Origin: Cladochytrium replicatum
Lineage: Eukaryota > Chytridiomycota > Chytridiomycetes > Cladochytriales > Cladochytriaceae
Length of the DNA stretch: 64,000 bases
Assembly: GCA_025526935.1 (NCBI GenBank)
Contig: JAHLKD010000051.1
Location: forward strand, 304,546-368,545
Direction: 5' to 3'
Positions 34,026-45,639 of the stretch are shown here, piece by piece. How positions within the stretch are numbered: the stretch's first letter is position 1; each line of letters starts with the position of its first letter. The notes below the pieces were generated by a model, which made no database searches, had not been told where the DNA came from, and saw nothing but the letters and a program-made list of their open reading frames with translations. The position numbers and the translations under genes are program-made.

Positions 34026-36077
34026 ATGCAAGCTCTGGTCGGCGGCGGATCCGCGGCTGCAATGGCAGTAGCTGTCGCCATCCTGATCAAGCGGACGTCA
34101 AAGTCTCAATGGACGTGGCTCGCTACGAAAGTTGGGTGCGCATATTCTGCTCGATTTCTTGTCAATGAATGTTCACACTGTCGTTTAAAAGGCATGCGAT
34201 TTTCGCCTCGCCGCTGGGATACTATGCCATGCGCTACGCGCTAAAATCTGGAAAGAAGGGGATGGGCGCTTTGAAGAGCAGACGAAGGGCACAGCAGGCG
34301 CTGGCGGCGAGGAGAGAGTTTGGGCCATTCCACGTTCTTCCGATCCCTTACAACGCTGATAATGTAAGAGACAGAATGGATGTTGATCAGAACTTTGACT
34401 GATCTTATTTCTTTCACTGTTCGGGTTTGTAGTACGCGTACTTGATCGTGGACACGGAGAATGGTAAGTTCAATTTGGGAAATGTTTTTGGAACATAACC
34501 AAGTTCGGTATTTTGGAAGAATCTGCAGCGGTGGTAGACCCGGCGGATGAAGATGCGGTTCAGATGGCAATGACAGAGTGGTACCCGAAAGCGAAACTTT
34601 GTGCAATCCTCACGACGCATTGGCACTGGGACCATAGCGCTGGAAACGCAGAGCTACTGAAAGCGACTAAAAGAGGTGGAGGAGAGAAATTAAAGGTGTA
34701 CGGATCGGAGGTAGATTTCAGAAAGGGGAGTTGGTGGAACGCAATGTTTACCAAGGTGGACCATTTTGTTCGTGATGGGGACAGCTTTCAGGTGCGTACC
34801 AAACAGCTTATATTCTACGGCATGCATGGATTTAAATGCTCCTCCTTAACAGGTGGGAAGAATGCACTTTGGTGTGATATCGGCGAGGTTTCACACCAAG
34901 GGGAGCGTGCTGTACCTGTTTGACCCGGCACGGTCCTTACCTAGCACGGACGACGCAAACGAAACTTCCACTGCGGATAGCTCCGACCTTCCTCCACTGC
35001 CATCTCTTCCAGGATCGACCTCGACGCTCGAAACAGGCTCGACTGTATCAAACGCCTCATCGACAGACGCACGCAATCTCTCGGCGTCTATCGAAACCGA
35101 TGTTGTGCTTGTCAGCGCAGTGGCTTCGGATGAACCTGAGCACCTTGATGACGCTGGGTCTGCGCCGAACTCGCTTGAAGACGACGATGGAGAGGTTGTG
35201 AGAGAAGGGAGCGCAGACCCGGAGGTTTTGCACCGGACAGATGATGAGGAGGCAGGGCTTGTATATATTGGAGGAAATGAGGGTGGAGAAACCAGAAGGG
35301 AAGTGGATGGTGTGGAGGTTCGGGAAAGTCCAGAAGTTTTAAGAAGTGTGTCGCCGTCTCCGGCACGACGTGCACCAGCTCCACCGTCTTCGCTCTTCTC
35401 GGGGGACTCTCTTTTCGTTTCAGGATGCGGTGAGTCATTCTTCCGATTTCTATTGATGTTCATCTCATTGTTGTTTGGTTGGCAAGGCCGATTCTTCGAA
35501 GGTGATGAAGAGGGACTGTATGATTTGATTCGAAGACGGCTGCCGGAGGAGATGAACAAGGAGAACCCGGTTTTGACGCCTCAGACGCTATTGTGGCCGG
35601 GTCACGACTACGCCTACTCAAACCTCGCTTTTGCCCGAGAGCTGGAACCTGGTAACATGATTCTGCAGGTAATATACCTCAAACAGCAAGGCTTAGGACG
35701 AGATTCTTACGAAAACACAGCTACAATTTAAGGAGGCTGAAGATGCGCTTTATCACTCCCAACCGTTCCTCCCAACTCCACTCGAATCCGAATTCAATAC
35801 GAACCCTTACTTCAGACTCCGACCCGCAATGCCAACAGGCCGTCGCGGACGCAAATTGCAGCCAGTAACGGTGCGTCGGAGGCGTTTCGACGCGAGTGTG
35901 CCGGAGTTGCTGAGGACTGTGGAGTCCAAAGCGGCAGCTGCGGGGTTGGGTTTGAAGGAGGTCAAAGATGCGGGAGAGGAGGATGCGGAAAGGAAGGTGG
36001 AGCTTGGGTATTTGAGAGTCGTGAGGTCGTTGAAGGATTCTTATGTACCCCCAAAGCCGTCATTCCGATCACCTTGA
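34026..36077 (+). CDS. glyoxalase II-like metallo-beta-lactamase with acidic insert
   Basis: Seven exons (34026-34102, 34192-34363, 34433-34463, 34520-34791, 34853-35429, 35487-35668, 35721-36077), 555 aa. An N-terminal hydrophobic helix (GGSAAAMAVAVAILIKR) may anchor or target it, perhaps to mitochondria. The MBL fold shows FHVLPIPYNADNYAYLIVD, the metal motif TTHWHWDHSAGN, FHTKGSVLYLFD, GDSLFVSGCGRFFEGD and LLWPGHDYAYSNLAFA, the pattern of hydroxyacylglutathione hydrolase / PNKD-type enzymes. The usual TPGHT reads RFHTKGS. Between strands (about residues 210-365) lies a Ser/Thr/Asp/Glu-rich insertion of about 150 residues not usual in the family, and the C-terminus is longer than normal (basic RRGRKLQPVTVRRRRFD). 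Reaction probably thioester hydrolysis of a glutathione conjugate. Confidence 0.85.
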
Positions 36078-36611
36078 TATGTGCAGAAAGTGCAGCCAGC
36101 ATTTCGATCTTGAAGTCATTAATGGACAAAATGCTCAAGAAAAAGCAATCTTGATTCCAATTCATACGTGCCACCGAAGCCATCATTCAGAACGCCGTGA
36201 AGTGAATGTATAGAAGAGAAGGATGTGAGATATCGGTAATCGCTGTTTGCGAATGTATTGAAACTTTCACATTTTCAATCAACAAAATGCGGAAGAATTT
36301 CTTTCTTTGAGTCCATCGCTCACACAGGGATCCATTGATAGTGATACGTGCAAGGTGGGATTTGACTTTTCAAACCAGTCACCATTCGACACCGTGACGT
36401 TTACCAATCCATAAGCGTAGCAGGAGATATTGCTTCAGAGACAATCACTGCCGACCTCCTACTTTTGTTCGGCATGTCTTTTTCCACGGCTGGTTGTCTC
36501 GTGGGAAATGGTAAGACAACAGATCCATAAAAGGTTACGGAGCTCCTGCATCACATCCAGCAGCTCTATCAGTCAAACAATCATCTCGACTCGACCTTCA
36601 AAGTTCTTAAC
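36078..36611. other. intergenic with a duplicated gene tail
   Basis: At 36159-36200 the sequence encodes NSYVPPKPSFRTP-stop, a copy of the DSYVPPKPSFRSP-stop at the end of the MBL gene (36036-36077). It may be an alternative last exon or a small tandem duplication. The remainder is the promoter of the secreted-protein gene; no other feature seen. Confidence 0.6.
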
Positions 36612-37411
36612 ATGCGAACAGCAACAGCCTCCGCCGCGCTCGCCGCTTTTGCGCTCCTCGCTGGATCAGCCTTTGCAGCTCCTGCCACTGGTGGGGCTGC
36701 TGCACCGGCCACCGAGAAGCTGGTCAAGCGCGATTACTCTAGGTATGATCCATCAAATTGACTGGAGAGGTGAAGTATTTCTGACAGAATTTTTCAAAAC
36801 CTAGCTACTCTTATGGCATTGAGGACTGGAAGACTTGCCACCCCGGCAAGGATTCATGCGCCCACTACGGATCCAAGTGCTGCATCGCGAGAGCGGACAA
36901 GCACAGCGGAAAGTACACTTGCCGTCCCGCTGGAAAGGACTGCGACGATTACAGCTACTCCTCTGATTACTCTTCCGACTACTATGACAACTCGTACTCG
37001 ACCGATTACTACGGTGATTCGACCTACTACGATGACTCGTACTCGTACGACGATTCGTACTACTACGATGATTCTTACTCGGGAGACTACTACGACGATC
37101 CCTCGTACTCGAGCGATTACTATGGTGCCCGTGCCAATGGTGCCAAAGGCCGCTCTGCTCCCCAAGCTAAGGGAGTGCACCATGCCAGCAAGGGCGGTCG
37201 TCACATTCCTGCTCGTGCTCGCCAGACTCGCCCTCAGAGCAGTGATCACGAGTACAGCTACAGCGATCACTGTGATGTGACGTACAAGACTTACGTTGGC
37301 AATTGCAATGCGGCGTACGCGCAGGACCACAAGAAGCAGCCCTTCGAAGAGTGCCTTGACGGTGCGAAGGCGTGGCTCGAAATTTGCGAGGCACAGACAA
37401 AGTACTACTAG
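36612..37411 (+). CDS. secreted Tyr/Asp/Ser-rich protein
   Basis: Two exons (36612-36742, 36805-37411), 245 aa. The signal peptide is textbook (MRTATASAALAAFALLAGSA, then FAAP). A dibasic KR at about residues 40-41 just before the mature start DYSS suggests Kex2-type processing. Then come eight cysteines in two groups: an N-terminal set (WKTCHPGKDSCAHYGSKCC, later YTCRPAGKDC) and a C-terminal set (HCDVTYKTYVGNC, EECLDGAKAWLEIC). Between them lies a long low-complexity run of Tyr, Asp and Ser, followed by a basic linker (KGVHHASKGGRHIPARARQT). Tyr-rich tracts are known to be cross-linked oxidatively in other structural proteins; that use here is inference. No known family recognised. Could be a cell-wall or cyst-coat component. 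Confidence 0.8.
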
Positions 37412-37900
37412 CACGGAAAATTTGTGATCATTTCTTGTTTGCCAGCCGATATGCAAATTGTTTGGTTGGATAAGGGATTTGTTAGGTTGGTAGCTGGGAG
37501 ATGTGGTTTCAGTAATGTACTTTGTATCACAATGGGATCTGTTCAAAAGCTTCCCAGCATTTAAGGAGACACCAATCGAATCGCTCGGGATCTGCAGTGC
37601 TCTTGATTAAAGAACGGAGTGAGATTAACGGGAGAAAAGGTTACTGTATGCTCTCCATTTAATCTCTCGGCTTTCATCTTTTAAGGAATCAGCTCTGTCA
37701 TTCATGGGCTATAAACAAACTTCACGTTTTGGTCTGCACCAAGCGTCGGCTACAAGCGATTTTGCGTGCTTTCGAGCCGATTCTATACACGAAAGCATCC
37801 CACCACCAAGATGCTGCTGGTCTCAGATTACAACAAACGGAAATCACATACTACAGGTTTATCGATGGCCCGTTAAAAACCGGTGACATAGCTTATCAAT
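37412..37900. other. convergent intergenic region
   Basis: 3' flanks of the secreted-protein gene and the TIR-like/TPR gene. No gene or RNA seen. Confidence 0.4.
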
Positions 37901-40187
37901 TTATTCCAACATTCCCGTGCGCTTCAAGAGCATAAAGTGACTCATCTTGTAAGCCTGTGTTGATGGATGATCCTCTCCCAATACAGATTCCGCAGTACTC
38001 ACGCATTCCTGGAGTAGCTGAAATGCCTGTCCCACCTCCCCAGTTCGAAAGAGTGTCCCCGAGAGATCATGGATCGAGTTGAGCGTGCTTGGATTATCGT
38101 TCCCCATAACTCTGCGCTTGGCTTCCACGCAGTCAATCAGTAGTACCAACGCCGCCTCGTGTCGTTTCTGTCCGTTGTAGATGGATGCAAGATTGTGCAA
38201 CACCACCAAAGTGCGCGAGTGATCTGCTCCCAGTGTGCGTCGAGCAGCTTCCAAGTACTCGTTGAATAATTTCTCGGCTTCATCAAGGTTCCCTTTGGTT
38301 TTGTAAATATCTGCCACGTTGCAGATTGACGCAAGCGTGTCGGCGTGATCATTTCCAAGAACCATTCGCTGCTTGGCCAAGCATGATTCGTGTAGGTATC
38401 TGCCTTCATCAATCTTTCCTTGCAGCACATATAGTGATGCCAGACTATTTTCGCATTGCAGAGTGGTCGGATGGTTCTCTCCCAATTCGGGAGACTCACG
38501 CATTCCCTGCAGGCAATCGAGATATCGCGTAAGTGCTTCGTCGTACATTCCTTTCGACTGGTAGAGCGATGCAATGTTGTGAAGCAACGTGAGAGTGTTG
38601 ATGTTACTGTCGCCTTTATGTTTGCGTTGCAGTTCAAGGCACTCGGTGTAGAGCGACAAAGACTTTTCGTACTTCCCGCGAAACTCGCCAATGGACGCAA
38701 GATTGTTCATCGCAGTAAGGGTGTTCTCATGTTCGTTCCCCAGCAGTTCGCGATGTGCCTTTAGACACTCTTCGGCAGCCTCCTCTGCGCTGTCAACGGC
38801 ACCTTGTTCAAAGAGTAAGCGACTCAGCGATATTTTCAGCCGCAAGCGTATTTCGTCTGGTACGTCCTCCGTATCATTCGCAACCTCGCGAACGGAGGTC
38901 AACATCCACCTTTTAAAGACTGAAAACATTTGCGCGTCCATCGTAGTGAACGTGATCGTTTTGCGGATAATGTCATGGATGCTCGCTTTATCGGCAGGAT
39001 TGAATGCCTCGCTGTTTTCAGACTTGACGGTTGCAAGCACTTTGAAGAAAGCCCCAGGATCACTCACGAGTTGTACAAGATACTTTTGTTTCTCTTTGGC
39101 AGTGAATGCGACGTGAAATTCGCTTTTGGTTTCAACACATGCATGGAGCTCAAACACGCACCATGCGCGCCGAAGTGGGATTGGATCCTCCCATGGTTGC
39201 ATGATCATAACGACACGGCCGATCTTCTTGATTGCATTCATAAAAGTCCCCGTCCACCACTATTTGAATTTGGTAAAAGGTCAAAGCATTTTGATCGAGA
39301 ACAATGCAAACCTCGAATGGCCGGGAAGCTGTATTATGCTGAGAATTCGAGAACAAGTCGAACCAGAGCACCGTAGATTCCGCATCGTCTTGGTCCGATA
39401 GAAAAAGCTCCAGCGCCTCAACCACATCAAGAAACTGATACTTCCATGCGTGGCTCACAAACCAATTAGGAGGGCTGGCAATATACTTTGATTCAACAGC
39501 AGATCTTGATAACTGTTCGCACAACGAGAGCTGTGACGCTGCGGTTTGAGCCTTCACGAATTGGTGGCAAACGTCATCTGTTGTGAGTCCTCGAAGCGCA
39601 TCGGTGCCACGACATGTTTCGATGAAATGACGAAAGAAAGACAGCCTGACTCCCATCATCGGAAAGGCATTATCATCTATAGACGAAAAGCTGTTTGCGA
39701 GTGCCTCACCGTCGGAGTTGCGTTCTTCTGCTGGAGCATCTGGAACAGAAGCTGGTACAGAGGCTTCGTTGTCACTATCATTATCAATCGGCTGTGCTGA
39801 ATTCGCGGTGGCTATTTTGTCAGATAGATGATCATCATTGCTGGATATCGACGGCTGCATATCGGAATTGGCTTCTGCAGTAGCTGCAGTGTCAGAAACA
39901 ATTGTCCCAAAATGTCCCAACCCGTCGCTATCCATTCCCTTTCTACTATCGTCACCGTCCACCGAAGCTATCGGAGCGACCAGTTTATTGAGAGGGGTTT
40001 CATCGCCGTCTGTCCGTGTCACATCGACCTTTGCATCCATCAATTCTTGAGAATGACCCCCAAATTTGTTTTCGCTTTTCAGAACGGGTTCATCTTCAGC
40101 ATCTTGTTCAGGGCTGTTCACAGCAAGAGAATTTCCATCACTAAGTGGCACTTGAACACCATGGCCACGCAGATCCTTAAGCGACAT
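37901..40187 (-). CDS. TIR-like domain plus TPR repeats
   Basis: Two exons (40187-39312 and 39259-37901), 744 aa. Residues 1-200 are acidic and disordered. Residues about 240-330 hold a TIR-like fold with NWFVSHAWKYQFLDVVEALE, VLWFDLFSNSQHN, RPFEWWTGTFMNAIKKIG and VVMIMQPWEDPIPLRRAWCV. The intron falls exactly in the EWW block. Residues about 420-740 are TPR units of the kinesin-light-chain/TPR_12 type with a 42-residue period (EHENTLTAMNNLASI, NINTLTLLHNIASLYQSKGM, HPTTLQCENSLASLY, HADTLASICNVADIY, HSRTLVVLHNLASIY). This pairing is widespread in protists and chytrids; function is not established. A signalling or immune-like scaffold is plausible, since TIR domains either self-assemble or cleave NAD, but catalytic residues cannot be judged here. 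Confidence 0.8.
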
Positions 40188-40549
40188 TTAAGATGCGCAT
40201 GAATGAGTTTCTCTTTGTTATAGAGACTCACCTCCTCATTCGAGCCTTCTTTTGTACTATCACTTTCTCCCTCTTCGTACTTCGGTCCGCCTTTGCTGCT
40301 CTGATGCCGGGACAGTTAATCAAACCAATGCCAATGTGGAAGATGGAACCCACTTCACGTTTTGGACGGCAACAGGCGTCATCGATGAGAGCCTTTGCAT
40401 GCTTGCGAGAGGTTTCTAACCACGATGGCAAACCCATCGCCAACAAAAACAGAGTTCAGGGTTCAAAAGAAACATGGCACAACAAAAATTAAAGGATTTG
40501 GCCATTTTAAAGTCCAGATGTCCGAGAATCCTTTGTGTATCTTTCAATT
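40188..40549. other. intergenic between TIR-like/TPR gene and ASA1
   Basis: Promoter of the TIR-like/TPR gene and 3' flank of ASA1. No separate gene seen. Confidence 0.4.
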
Positions 40550-42221
40550 TTAATAGATATCCCACATTTGTATTCTTGTATCCTTCGATCCAGACAGCAA
40601 CCATCGCTTCCCTTGCACAGAAGATTCCTCAGGAGATTGCACACTGGCATTATTACCCGCAAATGCAACGCACTGAACTCCACTGCGATGGTGAGCGCCC
40701 AAGATCGCCAGTGGTGTCAAAGACTTTGCGGACCAAATTCGAACACTAAAATGTGTGGTAAGCTGAACGCCGGGAAACGAACAAAGGTCAACTACCGATT
40801 GTCCCAGCCAGCTGTGGCGATAATCTTTCCATCGAAGCGGATGCAGATATCTGCGATTCCTGGGGTATCAATACTCACGATTTTACTCCACCGGGGCTGT
40901 AGGATAGCCAAAAAAACGTTGTGAGCAGATTTTCTTTCAATCGTTTGATACTTACCTCGTTGGGTTTACTAGTGACATCTGCATCGATTGGACGGGTGGA
41001 CATTTTCGCAATCACGGAATCAGCGCTCCCTGTGACAAGGTATTCCCCTTTTGGGTCGACATGCAAACACATTACTAAAAAGTCCATAGATTAGAAAAAA
41101 AATCCCAATCCTTTTGATTATATACCTGGCTCAGAGTGAAGCTTTGCCCTGACGCTGATCTCTCCCTTTTCTACGTTCCAAATAATAACACCTCCTGTTT
41201 CATAACCGACTGCGAGTTGGAGCGACGGGTTATTGGACTGGTAGAACAGGCGCTGTGCCATTGCCATGCCTATTGCAGTATGATTAGCCAGAGATTGATG
41301 GCCGGAGATGGTTAGTGGACCAGTTTCTTTTGACTTTGTAGAAAATCCGATTGATCTTCGAACGTATCGCTGCTTTGAAAGGTTGTAGACATCAAGCTTA
41401 TTGAAAAATGTTGGAAAAGTTAAGTAGCAAGCTCGAATAGTCATTTCATCGAGTTTGCTTACCAGTTCGGACTCTGTGATCCCTGGGGTCGAGATTATCC
41501 AGTCAGCAGGTGATCTACCTATAATTTGGTCATTCAGAACGGGACATTGTCGTGTTCTAGCAGCTGGTCATACTGTTCTGAATCAACGAAATGCGGCAAA
41601 AGTTGAGGGTGTTGACGTGCATCATTCCAATGTTTGTCAAGTCATCCCCAGCAGCTGTAGACGACCACGGGGAGTTCACTCTTCCTGTTTGTGGATCGAT
41701 CACGACCGAAGATGAACCTGGACGAGGGGAAACCAGTGAAGATCCACTGCCCTGGACAATATCAGACATTCTCCAGAACTTGATCGAGTCGTCTCTGCCC
41801 TGACTTCGATGGCGATTAAGATCACGGGCATTCTAAAGTACATATCTAAACCTACGTGATCAACAGTTCCTCTCCATCCGCTGATTGCTCAAACTCGAGA
41901 AGTGCTCGCTCCGCGTCATTGTAGTCCGGGTCGGCTTCCTTCCGAACCGGCACAATCAGTCCCGTACACGTTTCTATTCCCAGGATTCCGGCCGCATGAG
42001 CCTTCCAGTATCTCAATGGTCTCCTTGTGGCAACATCCCATGCAAAAACCGTTCCCCGTACGTCCCTACCAAAGACAAACAAATTCAAGCAAGCACTTCA
42101 ATCCAAGTGCTCCCCACACACACCCCGAAAAGAATACATCCGCCCTAGCATTCCAATGCAGTGCTCCCACGTCCCCCTGGTGTCCTCTGAACGTGAATTC
42201 TGGTTCTGGTGCTGTCCGCAT
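40550..42221 (-). CDS. ASA1: ASTRA-associated protein 1-like WD40 protein
   Basis: Eight exons (42221-42124, 42065-41856, 41803-41574, 41518-41463, 41396-41126, 41074-40956, 40896-40796, 40745-40550), 426 aa. WD40 repeats are read from start to end: PEFTFRGHQGDVGALHW, GTVFAWDVATRRPLRYWKAH, GRDDSIKFWR, LQLAVGYETGGVIIWN, GIADICIRFDGKIIATAGWD, VRIWSAKSLTPLAILGAH, GVQCVAFAG and the typical C-terminus LLSGSKDTRIQMWDIY. This pattern is that of ASA1/GNB1L, a component of the ASTRA/TTT chaperone network that matures PIKK kinases and telomere-linked complexes. The third exon's acceptor (aag) is non-canonical YAG but phase-consistent. Divergent with Vps5. Confidence 0.85.
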
Positions 42222-42282
42222 TGTGGCTTAGTGTTTTAACGTGTCTAGCCCGTATGTCTAAGCCTCTATATATCTCTAACAA
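42222..42282. promoter_or_regulatory. 61-bp bidirectional promoter
   Basis: The sequence between the ATGs of ASA1 (minus) and the Vps5 homologue (plus). Transcription start sites must lie within 61 bp or overlap the opposite gene's 5' end. Confidence 0.5.
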
Positions 42283-45145
42283 ATGGATTTGGATCCCTGG
42301 GCCGACAACTCCGCAGACAACGCCTGGGCCGACTATCGCTCGCCCGTCGCTCCGCAGAATCCGTTCGCAGCGACGGCGAACTCTGCTTTTCTGTCGAACG
42401 AGCCTGAAATCCCGGAACCTGCCGACTTTGCCGATGTGTCGCTCGAATCTGAACCAATCCTCAACACTACTGCCGTCGACGATGCTATTCGGCAAATGTC
42501 CCTCGCCATGCCTCCTCCAATTGACAAGGAAGTTGAGCCGATTCCACCGAGTCGATTGTTTGCGGAATCGAATAACCCGTTAGACCACAATCCGTTTGGG
42601 TCGCCTCCACACCACCATACCTCGGGATTCGGCGGTCAGGACCCGCTCGCAAAACCCCCGTCGCCGTTACCAGCGCTTACTACCGCAACTGCGTCGTTTT
42701 ACGATCCGCACCCGACGGTAGGCTCGCCTACGAATGCTACCGCAATGGATTCCCCGTGGGTAGCCCGGAGCACGGCGATCTCGCCCTTTGCACAAACTTC
42801 GAGCGTGAAACAGAGCGTTCCTACGCAACTACAACAGCAGCAACAGCAGCAAAGACGCTCGGCCCGGACATCGGTGAAACCGAAACGCACGTCGATTGTA
42901 GCGACTAGGGCTTCTACATCTGCGGTTGCAAATCCGCTCATGGATGTACCGAATCCGCTCATGGACGCTCCGTATGCACCCCCGAAACCTGTCACACCAG
43001 TGGCGTCACCATCTCCTAGACCAGCCAACATTGAGCCAGCTCTGGTTTCTTCGTCACCACCTCCACCGTCATCCCCGCTCCTTTCACCGCCTTCATCTCC
43101 TCTCCAGCGCTCGTTTTCCCCACGTCCGCTCTCACCGTTCTTGCAACCATATGGAAACCTTTCAATGTACGATGGCGATGCTTCGAATGCATCTGATAAT
43201 GCCTCGATAGCACCGATTGCGCCATCCGAGCACGGAGATGATGCGTACTCGAACGCTGGAAACGGTGTTGTGCGCGCGGGGGTTGTCAGGGATCTTGGGC
43301 CGCTGGGAGAGTCGGTCGAAGATGATCCGTTGCAGAGCGAGAAATGGGGAAGCAATACAGAAGATTCGAAAGCGGACGACACAGAAAATCATGATCGGGA
43401 GGTGCGGGCGCGAAGTGGTGAATACATTCTGTATTTTTTGGCTGATGGATCGATGAGCATAGGTAGGCGGTGAGCAGGAAGACCCGAGGTGTATGTTTAG
43501 ATTCGATGTGCGCGTCGTGGATCCTCAGAAAGTCAACGAGCCGATGTCGTCGTACGTCATCTACAAAGTCAAGACATGGGTAGGGAGTTCGAACACATGA
43601 AATGGTTGATTGATTTATGTTTTTGCTGTCTCCAGACGAATAACCCTAGCTATCGACTGTACGAATCCACGGTTACGAGACGCTACAACGATTTTCTTTG
43701 GCTCAACAGCCGACTCGTCGAAAAGTTCCCCGGGGTTGTTGTTCCTCCACTTCCCGAAAAACAAGCAGTTGGTAAAGTGAAACCGCCGATCATGAGTCCT
43801 CTTTAAGGTTTTTGACTCCTTGAAGGGCGATTCGATGAGGATTTCATCGAGAACAGGAGACTAGGATTACACAAGATGCTGCGAAAGATGACCGCCCACC
43901 ATATGCTTCAGACAGACCAAGACCTAAGGTTCTTCCTCGAGTCTGAAAACTTTACCGCTGATGTACGTGCCCTGAGTCGATTATGGCAAATGTTCTTACC
44001 TTTCTGTTATGTTTCAGGTGGGCACAAAGAAACGAGAGAGCTCAAAGGGACTGATGAACCTGCTGGGAGATGCCATGTCCAATGCCACTCAGACGCTTCT
44101 GAAAATGCCGGAAGTGGACGAGGTGACCTTATATGCATCTATCTATGGTACTAAGAAGGTTAAACTATAATTTGATTCTTGGAAGTTTTTTGAGGGGTGG
44201 AGAAATCAAGTGGACGCTCTCGAACAGCAACTCAAAGGACTTTCCAAAGGCATCGAAGCCCTGGTTCGGATACGACGAGGTGAGTGACAATTTGCATCTA
44301 AAGTAATCAACTTACCTTAACAATGTTTGTGCCTCAGAGATGGCTGCGTCGATGGGCGATATGGCGGATGCGAGTGCAGTCTTTTCTGCGTCTGTTGAGA
44401 ACAAGAAGCCGCGGCTCTCGGAGACTCTCGGGGCTTTCGCGGACACGCACAGGCGGGTGCAGAAGATCCGTGAGTTGCAGGTAACGTTTGGGTACCGAGC
44501 ACATGATGCTTAACTTTTGGAATCGCACTCACTGATTTTGACAAAGGCAAAGCAGGATCTGACTGGACTCCAAGCGATGATTGACGAGCAGCTTCGAATT
44601 GTGGGATCTATACGCGTCGCACTGAACGGAAGAACAAAGACGTATCAGGCGTGGCAGACCGCGGAAGGGCTCCTTGCGAGACGGCAGGATGCGTTGGATA
44701 AAGTTGTGTCGGTCTCGAAGATTAGGACGGATAAGATCTCGGTGCTTCAAATGGATGTTGATGATGTGAGGGGTATTATTGCACTACCGAACATGGGTTG
44801 TTGACTGGTCAAATGCAGGCGACCAAACAGGTTGTGCAATCGCGACGAGATTTTCAGAGGGTCTCGGAGCTTTTGAAGGACGAGCTATCGCGGTTTCAGA
44901 CTGCGAGGCTTGAAGAAGTCACCACGACAGTGAGAAGCTTTGCAAAGGAGATGGCGGAAAGTCAGAGAGAGGTAATCTGCATTTTGATTTGCAAATTACC
45001 CGAGTCTGAGCAAAGAGCTGCTTATGCGTAGGTTGGGAAGAGCTGGAGTGAGTTCAGAGGTGTGGCGAGAGGACGATTGCAGCAACTGCAGCAGCAGCGA
45101 GAAGGGGATAAGCAGAATGGGAAGGATGACGATGATGCTTCGTAG
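42283..45145 (+). CDS. VPS5: retromer sorting nexin Vps5/SNX1-like (PX-BAR)
   Basis: Ten exons (42283-43469, 43501-43579, 43636-43771, 43826-43962, 44018-44122, 44186-44279, 44338-44480, 44547-44765, 44819-44971, 45032-45145), 788 aa. Residues 1-390 are disordered, Pro/Ser/Ala-rich with a Gln run and NPF motifs ([14 protein letters not shown]). The PX domain reads [62 protein letters not shown] and [16 protein letters not shown]. The C-terminal BAR domain is long and helical ([20 protein letters not shown] and following). It binds phosphoinositides and curves endosomal membrane for retromer-dependent recycling. Introns are as short as about 30 nt. The NPF motifs would bind EH-domain proteins. 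Confidence 0.9.
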
Positions 45146-45639
45146 CAACACTTTGGTCAGTTGTATGTTGATACGGTTGTTCAATACAACAAGACTGAGA
45201 TGGTGTACCCGAAAGGGCGTTTGACCTCATGGTATTAGAAACGCACATGGCATTCGATAAGGGCCGAGCAAGAACAGCAAACGTAAAATGAGTTCAAAAT
45301 AGCGTAATAACTTCTTGCAAAACTTTTGCATGCAATCGTTCACTTTTGTGCCCCCGAGGCACTACGCGACACGGGGTCTATCACATGCACTTCAGTAGAG
45401 TGATCTCTCTGCCGTATTGTATTGATTGAAAGCATGAAAACTTTCCGCCGGGTTCTCGAAACACATTCCAACCACGACAGGTTTCGGTGGATTGCTGGGC
45501 AAAATCAAGTCATACTTAAGAGAGCAATTCGTATGCAAAGACTTTCAGCTACGTCGCAGCCAGGCGCATTCCCAAGCATGGCTACAATCATGATTTTTGT
45601 TCAATGCATCACTGTTATAATCAGATTCCTGATCGCTTT
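45146..45639. other. intergenic, no supported gene
   Basis: 3' flank of Vps5. A 264-nt plus-strand frame at 45422 has no motif. Confidence 0.4.

Noticed and set aside
34891-35559. 222-codon Ser-rich minus-strand frame
   Set aside because: Antisense of the acidic Ser/Glu insertion in the metallo-beta-lactamase gene; no splice or motif support.
36854-37546. 230-codon minus-strand frame rich in Val/Arg/Ile
   Set aside because: Antisense shadow of the repetitive Tyr/Asp/Ser codons of the secreted-protein gene.
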